A stretch of DNA of 64,000 nt from Amycolatopsis thailandensis (GCF_002234405.1 NZ_NMQT01000015.1:84184-148183), one strand, 5' to 3'. Positions 11,280-22,159 are shown, numbered from the stretch's first letter. Notes: generated by a model from the sequence alone, not told the origin. Numbers and translations: made by a program.

Positions 11280-12485
11280 ATGCGCTTCCCGATCAGCGAC
11301 TCCCAGCCCGTGACGGCCGACGCGGTCAGCCCGGTACCCCGGTCGTCGGCGCCACGCGAAGCCCCGCCCGCGGTCACCGCGATGGTGCGGCTCATCCGTG
11401 ACACCTGGGCGAAGTCGGAACCGTTCATCCCGGAGATCTCACAGTTCTTCTACGGGATGCTGTTCACCCTCGCGCCCGCCACCCGCGACTTCTTCCCGAT
11501 CAACATGGAGGTCCAGCGCGGCAGGCTGGTGCGCGCGCTGGTCCACATCGTGCAGATGGTCGACCGGCCGGACGACCTCGTGCCGTTCCTGACCCAGCTG
11601 GGCCGCGACCACCGCAAGTTCGGTGTCATCCCGCGGCACTACGAGGCCGTCGGCACCGCGCTGCTCGCCTCGCTCAAGAACCACCTCGGTCCGGACTGGA
11701 CACCCGAGGTCGAACGGGCCTGGGCCGAGGCGTTCACCATCGTCGCCCGCGCGATGCAGGAGGCCGCCGCGGCCGACGTCAACCCGGCGTCGTGGTCGGC
11801 CACCGTGCTCGAACACCGGCGGCTCACCTGGGATCTCGCCCTGGTCCGCGTCCAGCCCGAATTCCCGGTGCCGTACCAACCGGGTCAGTACATGAGCGTC
11901 GAAGTCCCGCAGCGGCCGAGGCTCTGGCGCTACCTGTCCCCGGCGAACGCGCCGCGCGAGGACGGCGGGATCGAGTTCCACGTGCGCGCCGTCGACGGCG
12001 GCTGGGTGTCCCGCGCCATCGTCAGCCACACGCAGCCGGGCGACGTCTGGCGGCTGGGGCCGCCGCTCGGCAGGCTCGCCGTCGACCGGACCGACGGCCG
12101 CGACGTGCTGATGATCGCGGGCGGCACCGGCGTCGCGCCGCTGCGCGCCATTCTGGACGACCTCGCGCAATGGGGCGAGAACCCGAAGGTCCAGCTGTTC
12201 TACGGCGGACCGTCGCGTGAGGACCTTTACGACCTCGACGAGCTGCGCGCCCTCGCGGCCACGAACCCGTGGCTCACCGTGACCCCGGTGGTCGAGCACG
12301 GCGAGGAAGCACCCGGCTGCGTCCAGGGCACGTTGGCGGAAGCCGTTACACAGCAAGGATCCTGGCCGGGGCATCGCATCCTCGTCGCCGGCTCGCCCGC
12401 GATGATCCGGGCGACGGTGTCCCGGATGCTGGTCGCGGGCAGCGCGCTCGACCAGATCGCGTACGACCCCTTCACCATCGACTAG
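11280..12485 (+). CDS. Flavohemoglobin (globin + FAD/NAD reductase), copy 1
   Basis: A 401-residue flavohemoglobin. These cytoplasmic proteins use heme, FAD and NAD(P)H to turn nitric oxide into nitrate, or handle other reactive small molecules. The globin domain (about 30-165) keeps Tyr58 (B10), Gln79 (E7) and the proximal His111 (F8, in GRDHRKF). The reductase follows: the FAD motif is RYLS at 217-220, where classical Hmp has RxYS, and the nucleotide motif GGTGVAPL is at 281-288. It ends YDPFTID. A 30-residue disordered N-terminus precedes the globin, and no ribosome site precedes ATG 11280; a start near residue 35 is possible. A second copy follows 292 bp downstream. Confidence 0.9.
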   Translation: MRFPISDSQPVTADAVSPVPRSSAPREAPPAVTAMVRLIRDTWAKSEPFIPEISQFFYGMLFTLAPATRDFFPINMEVQRGRLVRALVHIVQMVDRPDDLVPFLTQLGRDHRKFGVIPRHYEAVGTALLASLKNHLGPDWTPEVERAWAEAFTIVARAMQEAAAADVNPASWSATVLEHRRLTWDLALVRVQPEFPVPYQPGQYMSVEVPQRPRLWRYLSPANAPREDGGIEFHVRAVDGGWVSRAIVSHTQPGDVWRLGPPLGRLAVDRTDGRDVLMIAGGTGVAPLRAILDDLAQWGENPKVQLFYGGPSREDLYDLDELRALAATNPWLTVTPVVEHGEEAPGCVQGTLAEAVTQQGSWPGHRILVAGSPAMIRATVSRMLVAGSALDQIAYDPFTID

Positions 12486-12777
12486 CCGCCTGAATTCGAT
12501 TCCACAATGGTGATCAGTCGACGGCCGCATACCGTTACGTGACACCCGAATCACGGGGAAAACGCCACCCGATCGGGGGATCACACTTTCTCCGAGAACT
12601 GGCGAAAAACACTGTTGGACAAGGGAAATCCTGTCCTGCGTGATCACCTTCACTTAGTGCCAGAGGGGGTTGACGGCGCGTATATCGTTTGCTCCGTTCG
12701 AGCGGGAAACAACCATTCGTGGATCCTTTTGCGACTTTCGGGCCTACAGTCGAGATCCCTCGGGGGAAACAAGCACG

Positions 12778-14040
12778 ATGACATCGGGTCTGGAGAATAT
12801 GCCCGATCCAACTGGAGAAAATCGTTCACCCATGACTGCCGAAACAGTGAAGTACGAGCATCCACCCAGATCGTCCAGATCTTCACCGATTCCCGTTCCG
12901 CCGTTGATCGAGACACCCTCGGTGGACAAGACCGTCCAGATGGCGAAGCTCGTCCGGACGAGTTTCGCCGCTGTCGAAACGAAGGCCGACGAGCTCTCCC
13001 AGTACTTCTACGGTGCGCTTTTCTCCGTTTCGCCGGATACCAGGGCGTTGTTCCCGATCAACATGGCCACCCAACGAAATCGTTTACTGCGCGCGCTCGT
13101 CTACGTCGTGCAGATGGTGGACCGGCCCGAAGAACTCACCACCTTCCTCAGCCAGCTCGGCCGCGATCACCGGAAGTTCGACGTCCTCGGCCGGCATTAC
13201 GACGCGGTCGGCGTCGCGCTGATCGCCACGTTGAAAAGGTTCTTGAAAGACGACTGGACGCCCGAAGTCGAGGAGGCCTGGGTCACCGCGTACGGCGTCA
13301 TTTCGAAGACCATGCGCGACGCCGCGAGCAAGGAGATCGGGCCCGCGTGGTGGAAGGCGCCCGTCGTCGAGCACCGGCTCGTGTCCCCCGACGTCGCCAT
13401 CGTCAAGGTGCGCACCGATCAGCCGCTCCCGTACCGGGCCGGCGGCTACGTCAGCGTCGAAGTCCCGCAGCGGCCCCGGATGTGGCGGTACCTCTCGCCC
13501 GCCACCGCGCCGCACGACAACGGGTTGATCGAGTTCCACGTGCACGCCGTGCGCGGCGGCTGGGTCTCCCGCACGATCGTCCACCACACCCGCTTCGGCG
13601 ACGTCTGGCGCCTCGGTCCGTCGCTCGGCGCGCTTTCGGTGCACCACACCGAAAGCCGTCCGCTGCTGATGATCGGCGGCGGCACCGGCGTCGCGCCGCT
13701 GCTCGCCCTGCTCGACGAGATGGCGCGCTGGAAGAACAACCCGCCGGTGCACCTGTTCTTCGGCGGCCACCGGCCGGACGACCTGTACGCGCTCGACCAC
13801 CTCCGCGTGCTGGCCGTCACCTGCCCTTGGCTGACGGTGACCCCGGTGACCGAGGAAGGCACCATCGCCGGTGGCGACCGCGGCACGCTGGCCACCGCGG
13901 TCACGCAGCGCGGCGCCTGGAAGGAGCGTGACGTGTTCGTCGCCGGTTCGCCGTCGATGATCCGCGCGACGATCGCGAAACTGCTCGCCGCCGGGACCGA
14001 CCTGGCCCGGATCAAATACGACCCCTTCACCCTGGACTGA
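12778..14040 (+). CDS. Flavohemoglobin, copy 2 (tandem paralogue)
   Basis: A 420-residue paralogue of the preceding gene with the same domain order and obvious similarity throughout, including long shared stretches such as VEVPQRPR-WRYLSPA. Globin residues Tyr78, Gln99 and His131 are conserved, as are RYLS and the nucleotide-binding GGTGVAPLLAL. It also carries a 50-residue Pro/Ser-rich N-terminal extension. ATG 12778 follows a GGGGGAAAC ribosome-site-like sequence; further in-frame ATGs at residues 8 and 19 are alternatives. The 12486-12777 gap contains TTGACG at 12670 but no clear -10. Two neighbouring copies suggest duplication followed by specialisation. Confidence 0.88.
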   Translation: MTSGLENMPDPTGENRSPMTAETVKYEHPPRSSRSSPIPVPPLIETPSVDKTVQMAKLVRTSFAAVETKADELSQYFYGALFSVSPDTRALFPINMATQRNRLLRALVYVVQMVDRPEELTTFLSQLGRDHRKFDVLGRHYDAVGVALIATLKRFLKDDWTPEVEEAWVTAYGVISKTMRDAASKEIGPAWWKAPVVEHRLVSPDVAIVKVRTDQPLPYRAGGYVSVEVPQRPRMWRYLSPATAPHDNGLIEFHVHAVRGGWVSRTIVHHTRFGDVWRLGPSLGALSVHHTESRPLLMIGGGTGVAPLLALLDEMARWKNNPPVHLFFGGHRPDDLYALDHLRVLAVTCPWLTVTPVTEEGTIAGGDRGTLATAVTQRGAWKERDVFVAGSPSMIRATIAKLLAAGTDLARIKYDPFTLD

Positions 14041-14137
14041 GCCCATACTTCGTTCGTATTAGGCCGATCGGCTGTTCTACCTGGGCCTGACGCAGCAGTA
14101 GGTCTGCGAATCATTGACCGCGGTCACCGGCGGATTT

Positions 14138-14153
14138 ATGGTCTAGACCACAT
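14138..14153 (+). promoter_or_regulatory. DasR-type dre operator
   Basis: ATGGTCTAGACCACAT contains the perfect palindrome TGGTCTAGACCA and closely matches the dre site ACTGGTCTAGACCACT, bound by the GntR regulator DasR in actinobacteria. It lies 47 bp upstream of the LPMO start, as in many chitinase and chitin-binding-protein genes. Confidence 0.8.
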
Positions 14154-14199
14154 TGCTCCCCCTCGCGGGAACACCGTCGTTCCATCCCCAGGAGCCGGC

Positions 14200-14949
14200 A
14201 TGACCGTCAAACGCAAGCTCGTGGCAGCCGCCGCCGGTGCGATCCTCGCCCCGATCGCCATCGTCGCCATCCCCCAGGTGGCCAGCGCCCATGGCTACGT
14301 GCTGTCCCCGCCCAGCCGCCAGGCGAACTGCGCCCAGGGCAAGGTTTCCGGCTGTGGCGCCATCGTCTACGAACCGCAGAGCGTCGAAGGCCCCAAGGGG
14401 CTCCGCAGCTGCAACGGCGGTCTTCCGGGATTCGCCGAGCTCAACGACGAGTCGAAGTCGTGGCCCGCCGCGTCGGTCGGCAACAGCGTGACCTTCAACT
14501 GGAAGTTCACCGCCTACCACCGGACCACGAACTACGAGTACTACATCGGCGGCACCAAGATCGCCGACATCAGCGGGAACAACTCCGCGCCCAAGGACCC
14601 GACGTCCCACACGGTCAGCCTGAACGGCTTCAGCGGACGGCAGAAGGTCCTCGCCATCTGGAACATCGCGGACACACCGATGGCCTTCTACAGCTGCATC
14701 GACCTGCAGATCGGCGGCGGCAACCCGCCCACCAGCAACCCGCCGACCACCAGCAACCCGCCCTCGACGTCGAACCCGCCGAGCAGCACCACCAACCCGC
14801 CCACCGGCGGCACGTGGGCGGCCGGGACGGCCTACACGGTCGGCAGCACGGTGACCTACGGCGGCGCGACCTACCGCTGCCAGCTGGCCCACACGGCCAT
14901 CCAGGGCTGGGAACCGCCGAACACCCCCGCGCTCTGGACCCGGCAGTGA
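14200..14949 (+). CDS. Chitin-active lytic polysaccharide monooxygenase (AA10) with CBM5/12-like module
   Basis: A 249-residue secreted copper enzyme that cleaves chitin chains oxidatively. The signal peptide ends VASA at residue 30, so the mature protein starts with His31 (HGYV), the first ligand of the copper histidine brace; His107 (TAYH) is the likely second. The catalytic domain runs to about residue 175, a Pro/Ser/Thr/Asn linker follows (SNPP repeats), and residues 204-249 form a small chitin-binding module with WAAGTAYTVGSTVTYGG and a terminal GWEPP-ALW. The dre operator upstream predicts induction by N-acetylglucosamine. Its stop overlaps the GTG start of the DUF305 gene. Confidence 0.95.
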   Translation: MTVKRKLVAAAAGAILAPIAIVAIPQVASAHGYVLSPPSRQANCAQGKVSGCGAIVYEPQSVEGPKGLRSCNGGLPGFAELNDESKSWPAASVGNSVTFNWKFTAYHRTTNYEYYIGGTKIADISGNNSAPKDPTSHTVSLNGFSGRQKVLAIWNIADTPMAFYSCIDLQIGGGNPPTSNPPTTSNPPSTSNPPSSTTNPPTGGTWAAGTAYTVGSTVTYGGATYRCQLAHTAIQGWEPPNTPALWTRQ

Positions 14950-15545
14950 AGCTGGCCCTCGTTCTCGTCGCCGGTCTCGTGGCCCTCGCGGGCTGCGGGG
15001 CCGGTGATGGCTCACCTCCCAACGCCGGTGCCCCGATCTCCCCGGTCCCTCAATCGGCCGCGCCGGCGTCCGCCGACTACAACGACGCCGACGTGATGTT
15101 CCTGCAGATGATGCTCGCCCACAACGACCAGGGCGTGGAGATCGTCAAGCTGGTGAAGACCAAGCAGGCGCAGAAGCAGGAGCTCAAGGATCTCGCGGCC
15201 GCCATCGAGGCGACGCAGCTGACCGAGAGCACCGACATGCGGAACTGGCTGAAGAACTGGGGCAAACCCGAGACGGGCTCCATGGACCCGAACGCGCACC
15301 ATCATCACGGTGGCGACGGGCTCACGGACAAGGGTCTGCTCGAAGCGCTGTCCAAAAAGGATGGTGCGGAGTTCACCCTCGACTTCGCCGACATCTTCGT
15401 GGCGCACCAGCACAACGGGGTCGCGCTGGCGAGGACCGAACTGAAGGACGGCAAGGACCCGGGGTCGAAGGCCCTGGCCCAGCGGATCATGGACTCGCGC
15501 ACCGGCGAGGTCCAGCAGATCCGGACCCTGGTCCCCGGCCAGTAA
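14946..15545 (+). CDS. DUF305 lipoprotein coupled to the LPMO gene
   Basis: A 199-residue predicted lipoprotein: a signal peptide with lipobox LAGC (Cys17), then a DUF305 four-helix domain. Its metal-type residues are visible as MFLQMMLAHNDQG (51-63), AHHHHGG (117-123) and HQH (154-156). DUF305 proteins are known in some bacteria as periplasmic copper binders, for example cyanobacterial CopM. The GTG start shares bases with the LPMO stop (GTGA), so translation is coupled. I infer a role in copper supply to, or copper handling for, the LPMO; a generic metal-binding role is the alternative. A perfect hairpin follows the stop. Confidence 0.88.
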   Translation: MKLALVLVAGLVALAGCGAGDGSPPNAGAPISPVPQSAAPASADYNDADVMFLQMMLAHNDQGVEIVKLVKTKQAQKQELKDLAAAIEATQLTESTDMRNWLKNWGKPETGSMDPNAHHHHGGDGLTDKGLLEALSKKDGAEFTLDFADIFVAHQHNGVALARTELKDGKDPGSKALAQRIMDSRTGEVQQIRTLVPGQ

Positions 15546-15550
15546 CGCGT

Positions 15551-15616
15551 TTAGTCCTCTAAATGCCCAGGACGCCTTCCGGCGCCAGACCACGGTCAGG
15601 GCATTTAGAGGACTAA
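15551..15616. terminator. Bidirectional terminator hairpin between DUF305 and hspR
   Basis: Perfect 18-bp arms (TTAGTCCTCTAAATGCCC and its complement, 15551-15568 and 15599-15616) enclose a 30-base loop between two convergent genes. The right arm overlaps the hspR stop codon. It could end both transcripts. Confidence 0.7.
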
Positions 15617-16050
15617 TTGCGTTTTTTGGGCTTCCAGACGACGAGCGCGGTCTGCTGCCGCAGCGGAACGAGATCCTTGCGGTAGGAGGCGTGCACGGCA
15701 GCGGCCGTCTGTTCGGCGGTGAGGTACGCCGCCGTGAGCTCCTCGGTCAGTTCGGCGATCCGGGCGCGGAGCGCGTCGACCTGGTTTTCCAGCTCGATGA
15801 TCCGCTTGATGCCCGCGAGGTTGACACCGTCCTCTTGGGACAGTCGCTGCACTTCGCGGAGCAGCGCGATGTCCCGCATGGAGTACCGGCGGCCACCCCC
15901 GGACGTCCGGCCCGGCGACACGAGCCCCTGGCGGTCGTAGGACCGCAGGGTCTGCGCGTGCAGGCCGGACAGCTGTGCCGCCACCGAGATGACGAACACC
16001 GGGGTGTCCTCGTCCGCACCGTGCGGCAGCCCGCCGAACATCGTGCTCAC
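15613..16050 (-). CDS. hspR: Heat-shock repressor HspR
   Basis: HspR is a MerR-like repressor that binds HAIR sites and uses DnaK as co-repressor, so that free DnaK keeps heat-shock genes off. This 145-residue protein has the MerR-type helix-turn-helix and wing at about residues 18-65 ([16 protein letters not shown] then GGGRRYS) and a coiled-coil helix ([20 protein letters not shown]) that gives the dimer. It is the last gene of the dnaK operon, starting with GTG that overlaps the dnaJ stop. HAIR sites upstream of dnaK and clpB show its targets. Confidence 0.95.
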   Translation of the reverse strand: MSTMFGGLPHGADEDTPVFVISVAAQLSGLHAQTLRSYDRQGLVSPGRTSGGGRRYSMRDIALLREVQRLSQEDGVNLAGIKRIIELENQVDALRARIAELTEELTAAYLTAEQTAAAVHASYRKDLVPLRQQTALVVWKPKKRN

Positions 16051-17222
16051 CTGCCTTCGAGAAGTTCGGTGATCTCCGGTCGCGGGTCGTGATCGGACAT
16101 GGCCTCCGCGTAGGCCTCCAGCGCTTCACGGGCCTTGTCGTCCAATTTGGACGGAATGGCCGCCTGCAGGGTGACCAGCAGGTCGCCCTGCGAGCCGTCC
16201 CGCTTCGCGATCCCCTTGCCGCGCACGCGAAGCACGCGGCCGCTCGCCGTGCCTTGCGGCACCTTCAGCGAGACCTTGCCCTCCAGCGTCGGCACGGTGA
16301 TCGTGCCGCCGAGGGCCAGTTCCGCGAAGGACACCGGCACGGAGATCGTCAGGTCGAGGCCCTGGCGCCCGAACACCGCGTGCGGCGCGACGTGCACGCG
16401 GACGTACAGGTCGCCCGGCTGCGCGCCGCCCTTGCCCGGTTCGCCCTGACCGGCCAGCCGGATCCGCTGGTCGTCGGCGACGCCCGGCGGGATCCGCACG
16501 GTCAGCGTGCGGGTGCGGGTGCTGACGCCCTCGCCCGCGCATTCCGGGCAGGGGTCGTCGATGATCGTGCCGCGGCCGCGGCAGTCGCGGCACGGCTCGG
16601 AGAACGCGAACGCGCCCTGGCTCCGGCTGACCAGCCCGCTGCCCTGACAGGTCGAACACGTCCTCGGGGAGGTCCCCGGCTTCGCGCCGTTCCCGCCGCA
16701 GGTGGAACAGGTCGCCGGGCTCGACAGCCGCAGCGGCAGGGTCGCGCCCTTGACCGCCTCGGTGAAGTCGATCCGGACGTCGGTCTCCACGTCCGCGCCG
16801 CGCTGCGGCCGGTTCGCCGTGGCACCGGCCGCGGCGCCGCGGCGGCCGAAGAGACCGCCGAGGATGTCGCCGAGACCGCCGAAGCCGCCCTGCTGCTGGC
16901 CCGCCTGGCCGAAGATGTCGCCGACGTCGAAGCCGCCGCTCCCGCCGCCACCGCCCGGGAAGCCGAAGCCACCCGGACCGCCGGAGCCGAAGAGGCGGCG
17001 AGCCTCGTCGTACTCCTTGCGCTTGGACGCGTCGGAAAGAACGCCGTACGCCTCGGAAACCGCCTTGAACTTCTTCTCGGCCTCCGCGTTGCCCGCGTTG
17101 GCGTCGGGGTGGTTCTCCTTGGCCAGCTTGCGATAGGCCTTCTTGATCTCGTCCGCGGTGGCGTCGGAGGAGACGCCCAGCTCACGGTAGAAGTCCTTAC
17201 CGATCCATTCCCGTGCACTCAC
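16047..17222 (-). CDS. dnaJ: Chaperone DnaJ (Hsp40)
   Basis: DnaJ delivers unfolded proteins to DnaK and stimulates its ATPase. In this 391-residue protein the J-domain is at about residues 8-75 with the essential HPD motif ([10 protein letters not shown]), then a Gly/Phe-rich linker, then four zinc-binding repeats ([32 protein letters not shown]) and the C-terminal substrate domains. It is the DnaJ1 form found in actinobacterial dnaK operons. The GTG start lies 33 bp after the grpE stop and follows an AGGAGG ribosome site. The stop overlaps hspR by 4 bp. Confidence 0.97.
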   Translation of the reverse strand: MSAREWIGKDFYRELGVSSDATADEIKKAYRKLAKENHPDANAGNAEAEKKFKAVSEAYGVLSDASKRKEYDEARRLFGSGGPGGFGFPGGGGGSGGFDVGDIFGQAGQQQGGFGGLGDILGGLFGRRGAAAGATANRPQRGADVETDVRIDFTEAVKGATLPLRLSSPATCSTCGGNGAKPGTSPRTCSTCQGSGLVSRSQGAFAFSEPCRDCRGRGTIIDDPCPECAGEGVSTRTRTLTVRIPPGVADDQRIRLAGQGEPGKGGAQPGDLYVRVHVAPHAVFGRQGLDLTISVPVSFAELALGGTITVPTLEGKVSLKVPQGTASGRVLRVRGKGIAKRDGSQGDLLVTLQAAIPSKLDDKAREALEAYAEAMSDHDPRPEITELLEGR

Positions 17223-17255
17223 CGAACGTCTCCTCCTTTCACGCCGTATCGCCGA

Positions 17256-18019
17256 TCAGCGGTTGTTCTCATCGAAAAGTTCGCCCTCGAGCGGCAGCTC
17301 GCCGCCGACGGGCGGGTCCACCGGGGCGTCCTGCGCCGCCGGCGCGGGAGCGGCTCCCGGCTCGTGGTCGGTGACCCCGACCAGCGCCGCGCGCAGCACG
17401 CGCTCGCCGAAGCGGTAACCGCGGCGCATGACCGTGGTGACCGTCGGGCCGGCGACGTCCGGCGAGGTGCTGTGCTGGACGGCTTCGTGCACGCTCGGGT
17501 CGAAGGCTTCGCCCTCGGCGCCGAACGGTTCGAGCCCCGACCGCTGCAGGCTCCCGACCAGCTTCTCGCCGACCGCCTTGAAGGCACCGGTCAGATCGCC
17601 GTGCTGCTCCGCGCGCTCGAGGTCGTCGAGCAGCGGGAGCAGGTCGTTGACGACCGACGCCTTCGCACCGGTGACGACCTGTTCGCGGTCGCGGTCCACG
17701 CGCTTGCGGTAGTTGGCGTACTCCGCCTGGAGACGCTGGAGGTCGGCGGTGCGTTCCGCCAGCTCCTTCTCCAGATCGGTGGCCACCGACACCGCCTCGC
17801 CCATGATGGAGTCCCCGAGGCCGGGGCCCGCGTGCGTCGCGGGCTCCGGCGCTTCGGTCACTACCGGTTCTTCGGCCGGAGCGGCGTGCTTCGGACCGTC
17901 CTGAGGTTCGGCCGGGGCGGCCGGACGGACCTCACCGGTCAGCGGGTCGATCCGCCTACGGTCCCGCACGACCACCGGTTCCTCCGGGCCACGGCCCTCG
18001 GTCTCGTCGTAGCGTCCCG

Positions 18020-18023
<4 letters not shown>
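17256..18023 (-). CDS. grpE: Nucleotide exchange factor GrpE
   Basis: GrpE releases ADP from DnaK. This 255-residue protein has an unusually long acidic/Pro/Ala-rich N-terminus (about residues 1-75), the long dimerisation helix ([27 protein letters not shown] split near 80-110) and the C-terminal beta domain containing the family signature around [23 protein letters not shown] start overlaps the dnaK stop (GTGA). Long disordered N-termini are common for GrpE in this order. Confidence 0.96.
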
Positions 18024-19891
<1,868 letters not shown>

Positions 19892-19936
19892 GGTGTGATC
19901 CTCCTGCTAGTTCGTGACCTGCACGTTCGACCCCAC

Positions 19937-20013
19937 CTTGAGTGGGTGTCACGCAAGTTCTATCGGGATGAAGCGGTCTCCGTCAAGCCGGACTTGAGCC
20001 GACTGCACTCAAC
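19937..20013 (-). promoter_or_regulatory. dnaK promoter with two HAIR operators
   Basis: HAIR 1 (19993-20013) reads CTTGAGC-N7-ACTCAAC. HAIR 2 (19937-19957) reads CTTGAGT-N7-ACGCAAG, with one mismatch. Between them on the minus strand are a -35 TTGACG (19981-19986) and a -10 TAGAAC (19957-19962), 18 bp apart. HAIR 2 covers the transcription start and HAIR 1 lies just upstream of -35. Confidence 0.85.
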
Positions 20014-20057
20014 CTTGTACCCGGCTCAACGTGCGACCCGGGTGTCTTGTTCCCGGG

Positions 20058-21464
20058 CTACCGGCAGACCGTGCCCGGAGCGGGTGTGAGCCCGCTCACC
20101 AGGTACTTCACCTCTTCGGTGCGCACGCAGGCCGAGTTGAGCAGCCCCGTGTGCCCGTACCCGGCGTCGACCAGCAACGCCGAGTTCTCGATGTTCCGCG
20201 CGAGCCCCTTCGCCCAGACGAGCGGCGTCGCCGGATCGTGTTCGCCGCCGACCACGAGGATCGGCGCCGCGCCCTTCACCCGCTGCGGTCGCGGGAGGTA
20301 CGCCGAGGGCACGGGCCAGCCCGCGCAGCCGCTCGCCATGTCCCAGAACTCCGAGTACCGCCAGCTGTGCGGCGCGAGGGTCTTCACCAGACCCTGCATC
20401 GCCCGCATGTCGGCGTAGGAGGTGAACGGCGAGCCGAAGTCGTGGCAGCCGATCGAGCGATACGCGCCGTAGGACGGGTCCAGCTGCGAGTACGGCAGCA
20501 GTCCGTCCGCGTTCCCCGCCGTCGCGTCGGCGATCCCCTTCGCGATCTCGGGCCAGAACGCGGGAAGGATCAGCGAGCCGTAGAGACCGGACGCCATTTC
20601 CTCGGCGGTCACAGTGCGGCCGAGCTGTTTCGACGGCACGCCGCCGGGCGTGGCCATCAGCTTGTCGTAGGTGGCGAGGACGTCCTTGCCGCGAAGGACG
20701 CAGTCCGCCGAAGTCGTGCACCACTTCGCGAAGTCCTTGAGCGCGCTCTCGGTCGCGATGGCCTCGTCGAGGACGGCCAGCCGCGTCGGCCGCGAATGGT
20801 CGACGGCGCCGTCGAGCACCATCGCGCGGACGCGCTTCGGGTATTTCTCCGCGTACACGGCACCGAGTTCGGAGCCGTAAGAGACGCCGAGCCAGTTCAC
20901 CTTCGGCTCGCCCAACGCGACCCGGATCGCTTCGACGTCGTCCGCGGCATGCCAAGTGTCCACAGAGGACAACTCGGGTCCTGTCCTCTTGAGACACTCG
21001 GCGCCCGAGGAACGGTTGTGCGCGATGAGCTTGTCGTAGTCGGGGCGGCTCTTCGGGAAGCGGCTGATGGCGGGATCGTGCAGATCCGGCCCGCAGGTGA
21101 TCGCGGGCCTGCTGTCGCCGACGCCACGCGGGTCGAACCCGATGACGTCGAACCGCTGCCGCACCTCGGCCATTTCCGGTTTGTCCAGCGCGAAGCCGCG
21201 GCCGCCGTACTTGAGCACGGTGACCCCGGCGCCGCCGGGCCCGCCCGGGTTCGTCAGCAGCGAGCCGACGCGGCGCGCGGGATCGGTCGCGGGCAGTTTC
21301 GCCAGCGCGATCGAGACGGTGCCGCTCACCTGGAGGTTCGCGCATTCCAGCGTCGGCGCGTACTCGGTCGCGCAGGGCTTCCAGTCGAGCCGCGGCGCGG
21401 CCGACGCGGGCAGCGCGGAAAGCGGCAGCAAAGTCAGCGCGGTGACCACCGCGAGGGTCTTCAT
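20058..21464 (-). CDS. Secreted alpha/beta-hydrolase, tripeptidyl-aminopeptidase-like
   Basis: A 468-residue exported serine hydrolase of the SlpD/SlpE/TAP family, which removes short N-terminal peptides from proteins outside the cell. Signal peptide: residues 1-22 (ending ALPASA). The oxyanion-region motif NPGGPGGAG is at 72-80, the nucleophile elbow GVSYG has Ser195, and the catalytic Asp and His are in VGGEHDPATP and GYGHTG near the C-terminus, where the TAP-like domain lies. The start overlaps the stop of the DUF4097 gene upstream (ATGA), indicating a three-gene operon. Confidence 0.9.
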   Translation of the reverse strand: MKTLAVVTALTLLPLSALPASAAPRLDWKPCATEYAPTLECANLQVSGTVSIALAKLPATDPARRVGSLLTNPGGPGGAGVTVLKYGGRGFALDKPEMAEVRQRFDVIGFDPRGVGDSRPAITCGPDLHDPAISRFPKSRPDYDKLIAHNRSSGAECLKRTGPELSSVDTWHAADDVEAIRVALGEPKVNWLGVSYGSELGAVYAEKYPKRVRAMVLDGAVDHSRPTRLAVLDEAIATESALKDFAKWCTTSADCVLRGKDVLATYDKLMATPGGVPSKQLGRTVTAEEMASGLYGSLILPAFWPEIAKGIADATAGNADGLLPYSQLDPSYGAYRSIGCHDFGSPFTSYADMRAMQGLVKTLAPHSWRYSEFWDMASGCAGWPVPSAYLPRPQRVKGAAPILVVGGEHDPATPLVWAKGLARNIENSALLVDAGYGHTGLLNSACVRTEEVKYLVSGLTPAPGTVCR

Positions 21465-22132
21465 ACGGGCTTCACCGTGACAGAGCCGGTGCCGGACTTG
21501 AGGTCGAGGACGTTCGCCGAAGCCTGATCCTGGCGCACACCGGCTGTCTCGACCCCGCCGACCTCCGAACGGGCCTCGATGCGATACGCGCCATCGGGAA
21601 CGGAGACGATCACCTTGCCGACACTGGCGTTCGCGGTGACGGCGCCGGGCTTCGCGAGCCCCACCTCGATGTCCCCGGTGCCGGTGGTCAGTCGCACCGG
21701 GCCCGACGAACTCCCGATCTTCAGGTCCCCGACGTCGCCGCGCAGGTCGACCGAGGCCACGCGGGCGAGGGAGATCTTGCCGGTGCCGATGCCGCCGGTG
21801 ACGGCCAGTTCACGCGGGACGACGACCTCGTAGTCCACGCCGCACTGGCTGCAGCCGCCGAGGACCAGCGTGCCGTTCTCGACGCTGTGCGTCTTGCCGG
21901 GATTCCGCCCGGTGTAAGTCACTTCGCGGCGCAGCGAGACCGGTGCGCCGTCCTCGACCCGGAGCGTGACCCCGCCGACCGGGACGTCCACCCGGATCGC
22001 GGTGATCTGTTCGGTGACGGGTGCGCCGTCGCTCAGCGTCTGGCGGCTTTCGGTCGTGCAGCCGACGATGCCGAAGGCCGTCAGCGCGCCGAGAGCGAGC
22101 GCGCCGAGGACGCGCTTTTCGATGGTGCCCAT
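21461..22132 (-). CDS. DUF4097-type beta-helix lipoprotein
   Basis: A 223-residue exported protein. The N-terminus has a lipobox-like end (GIVGC, Cys25). The mature part is a run of short beta strands separated by Gly/Asp turns (GGIGTGKISL, GDVGDLKIG, GTGDIEVG), typical of DUF4097/DUF4098 proteins, which form a small beta-solenoid. Two cysteines in GGCSQCG may form a disulfide. The function of the family is unknown. It is the middle gene of an operon with a similar gene upstream and the peptidase downstream. Confidence 0.75.
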   Translation of the reverse strand: MGTIEKRVLGALALGALTAFGIVGCTTESRQTLSDGAPVTEQITAIRVDVPVGGVTLRVEDGAPVSLRREVTYTGRNPGKTHSVENGTLVLGGCSQCGVDYEVVVPRELAVTGGIGTGKISLARVASVDLRGDVGDLKIGSSSGPVRLTTGTGDIEVGLAKPGAVTANASVGKVIVSVPDGAYRIEARSEVGGVETAGVRQDQASANVLDLKSGTGSVTVKPV

Positions 22133-22159
22133 GAGAAAGTGTTCCCCCGATAAAGTCCG

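Noticed and set aside
12486..12777. Third gene between the two flavohemoglobins.
   Set aside because: Frames here start without a ribosome site and are upstream extensions or shifted frames of the second flavohemoglobin.
19892..20057. CIRCE element upstream of dnaK.
   Set aside because: The inverted repeats fit the HAIR consensus of HspR, not TTAGCACTC-N9-GAGTGCTAA; hspR is in the operon.
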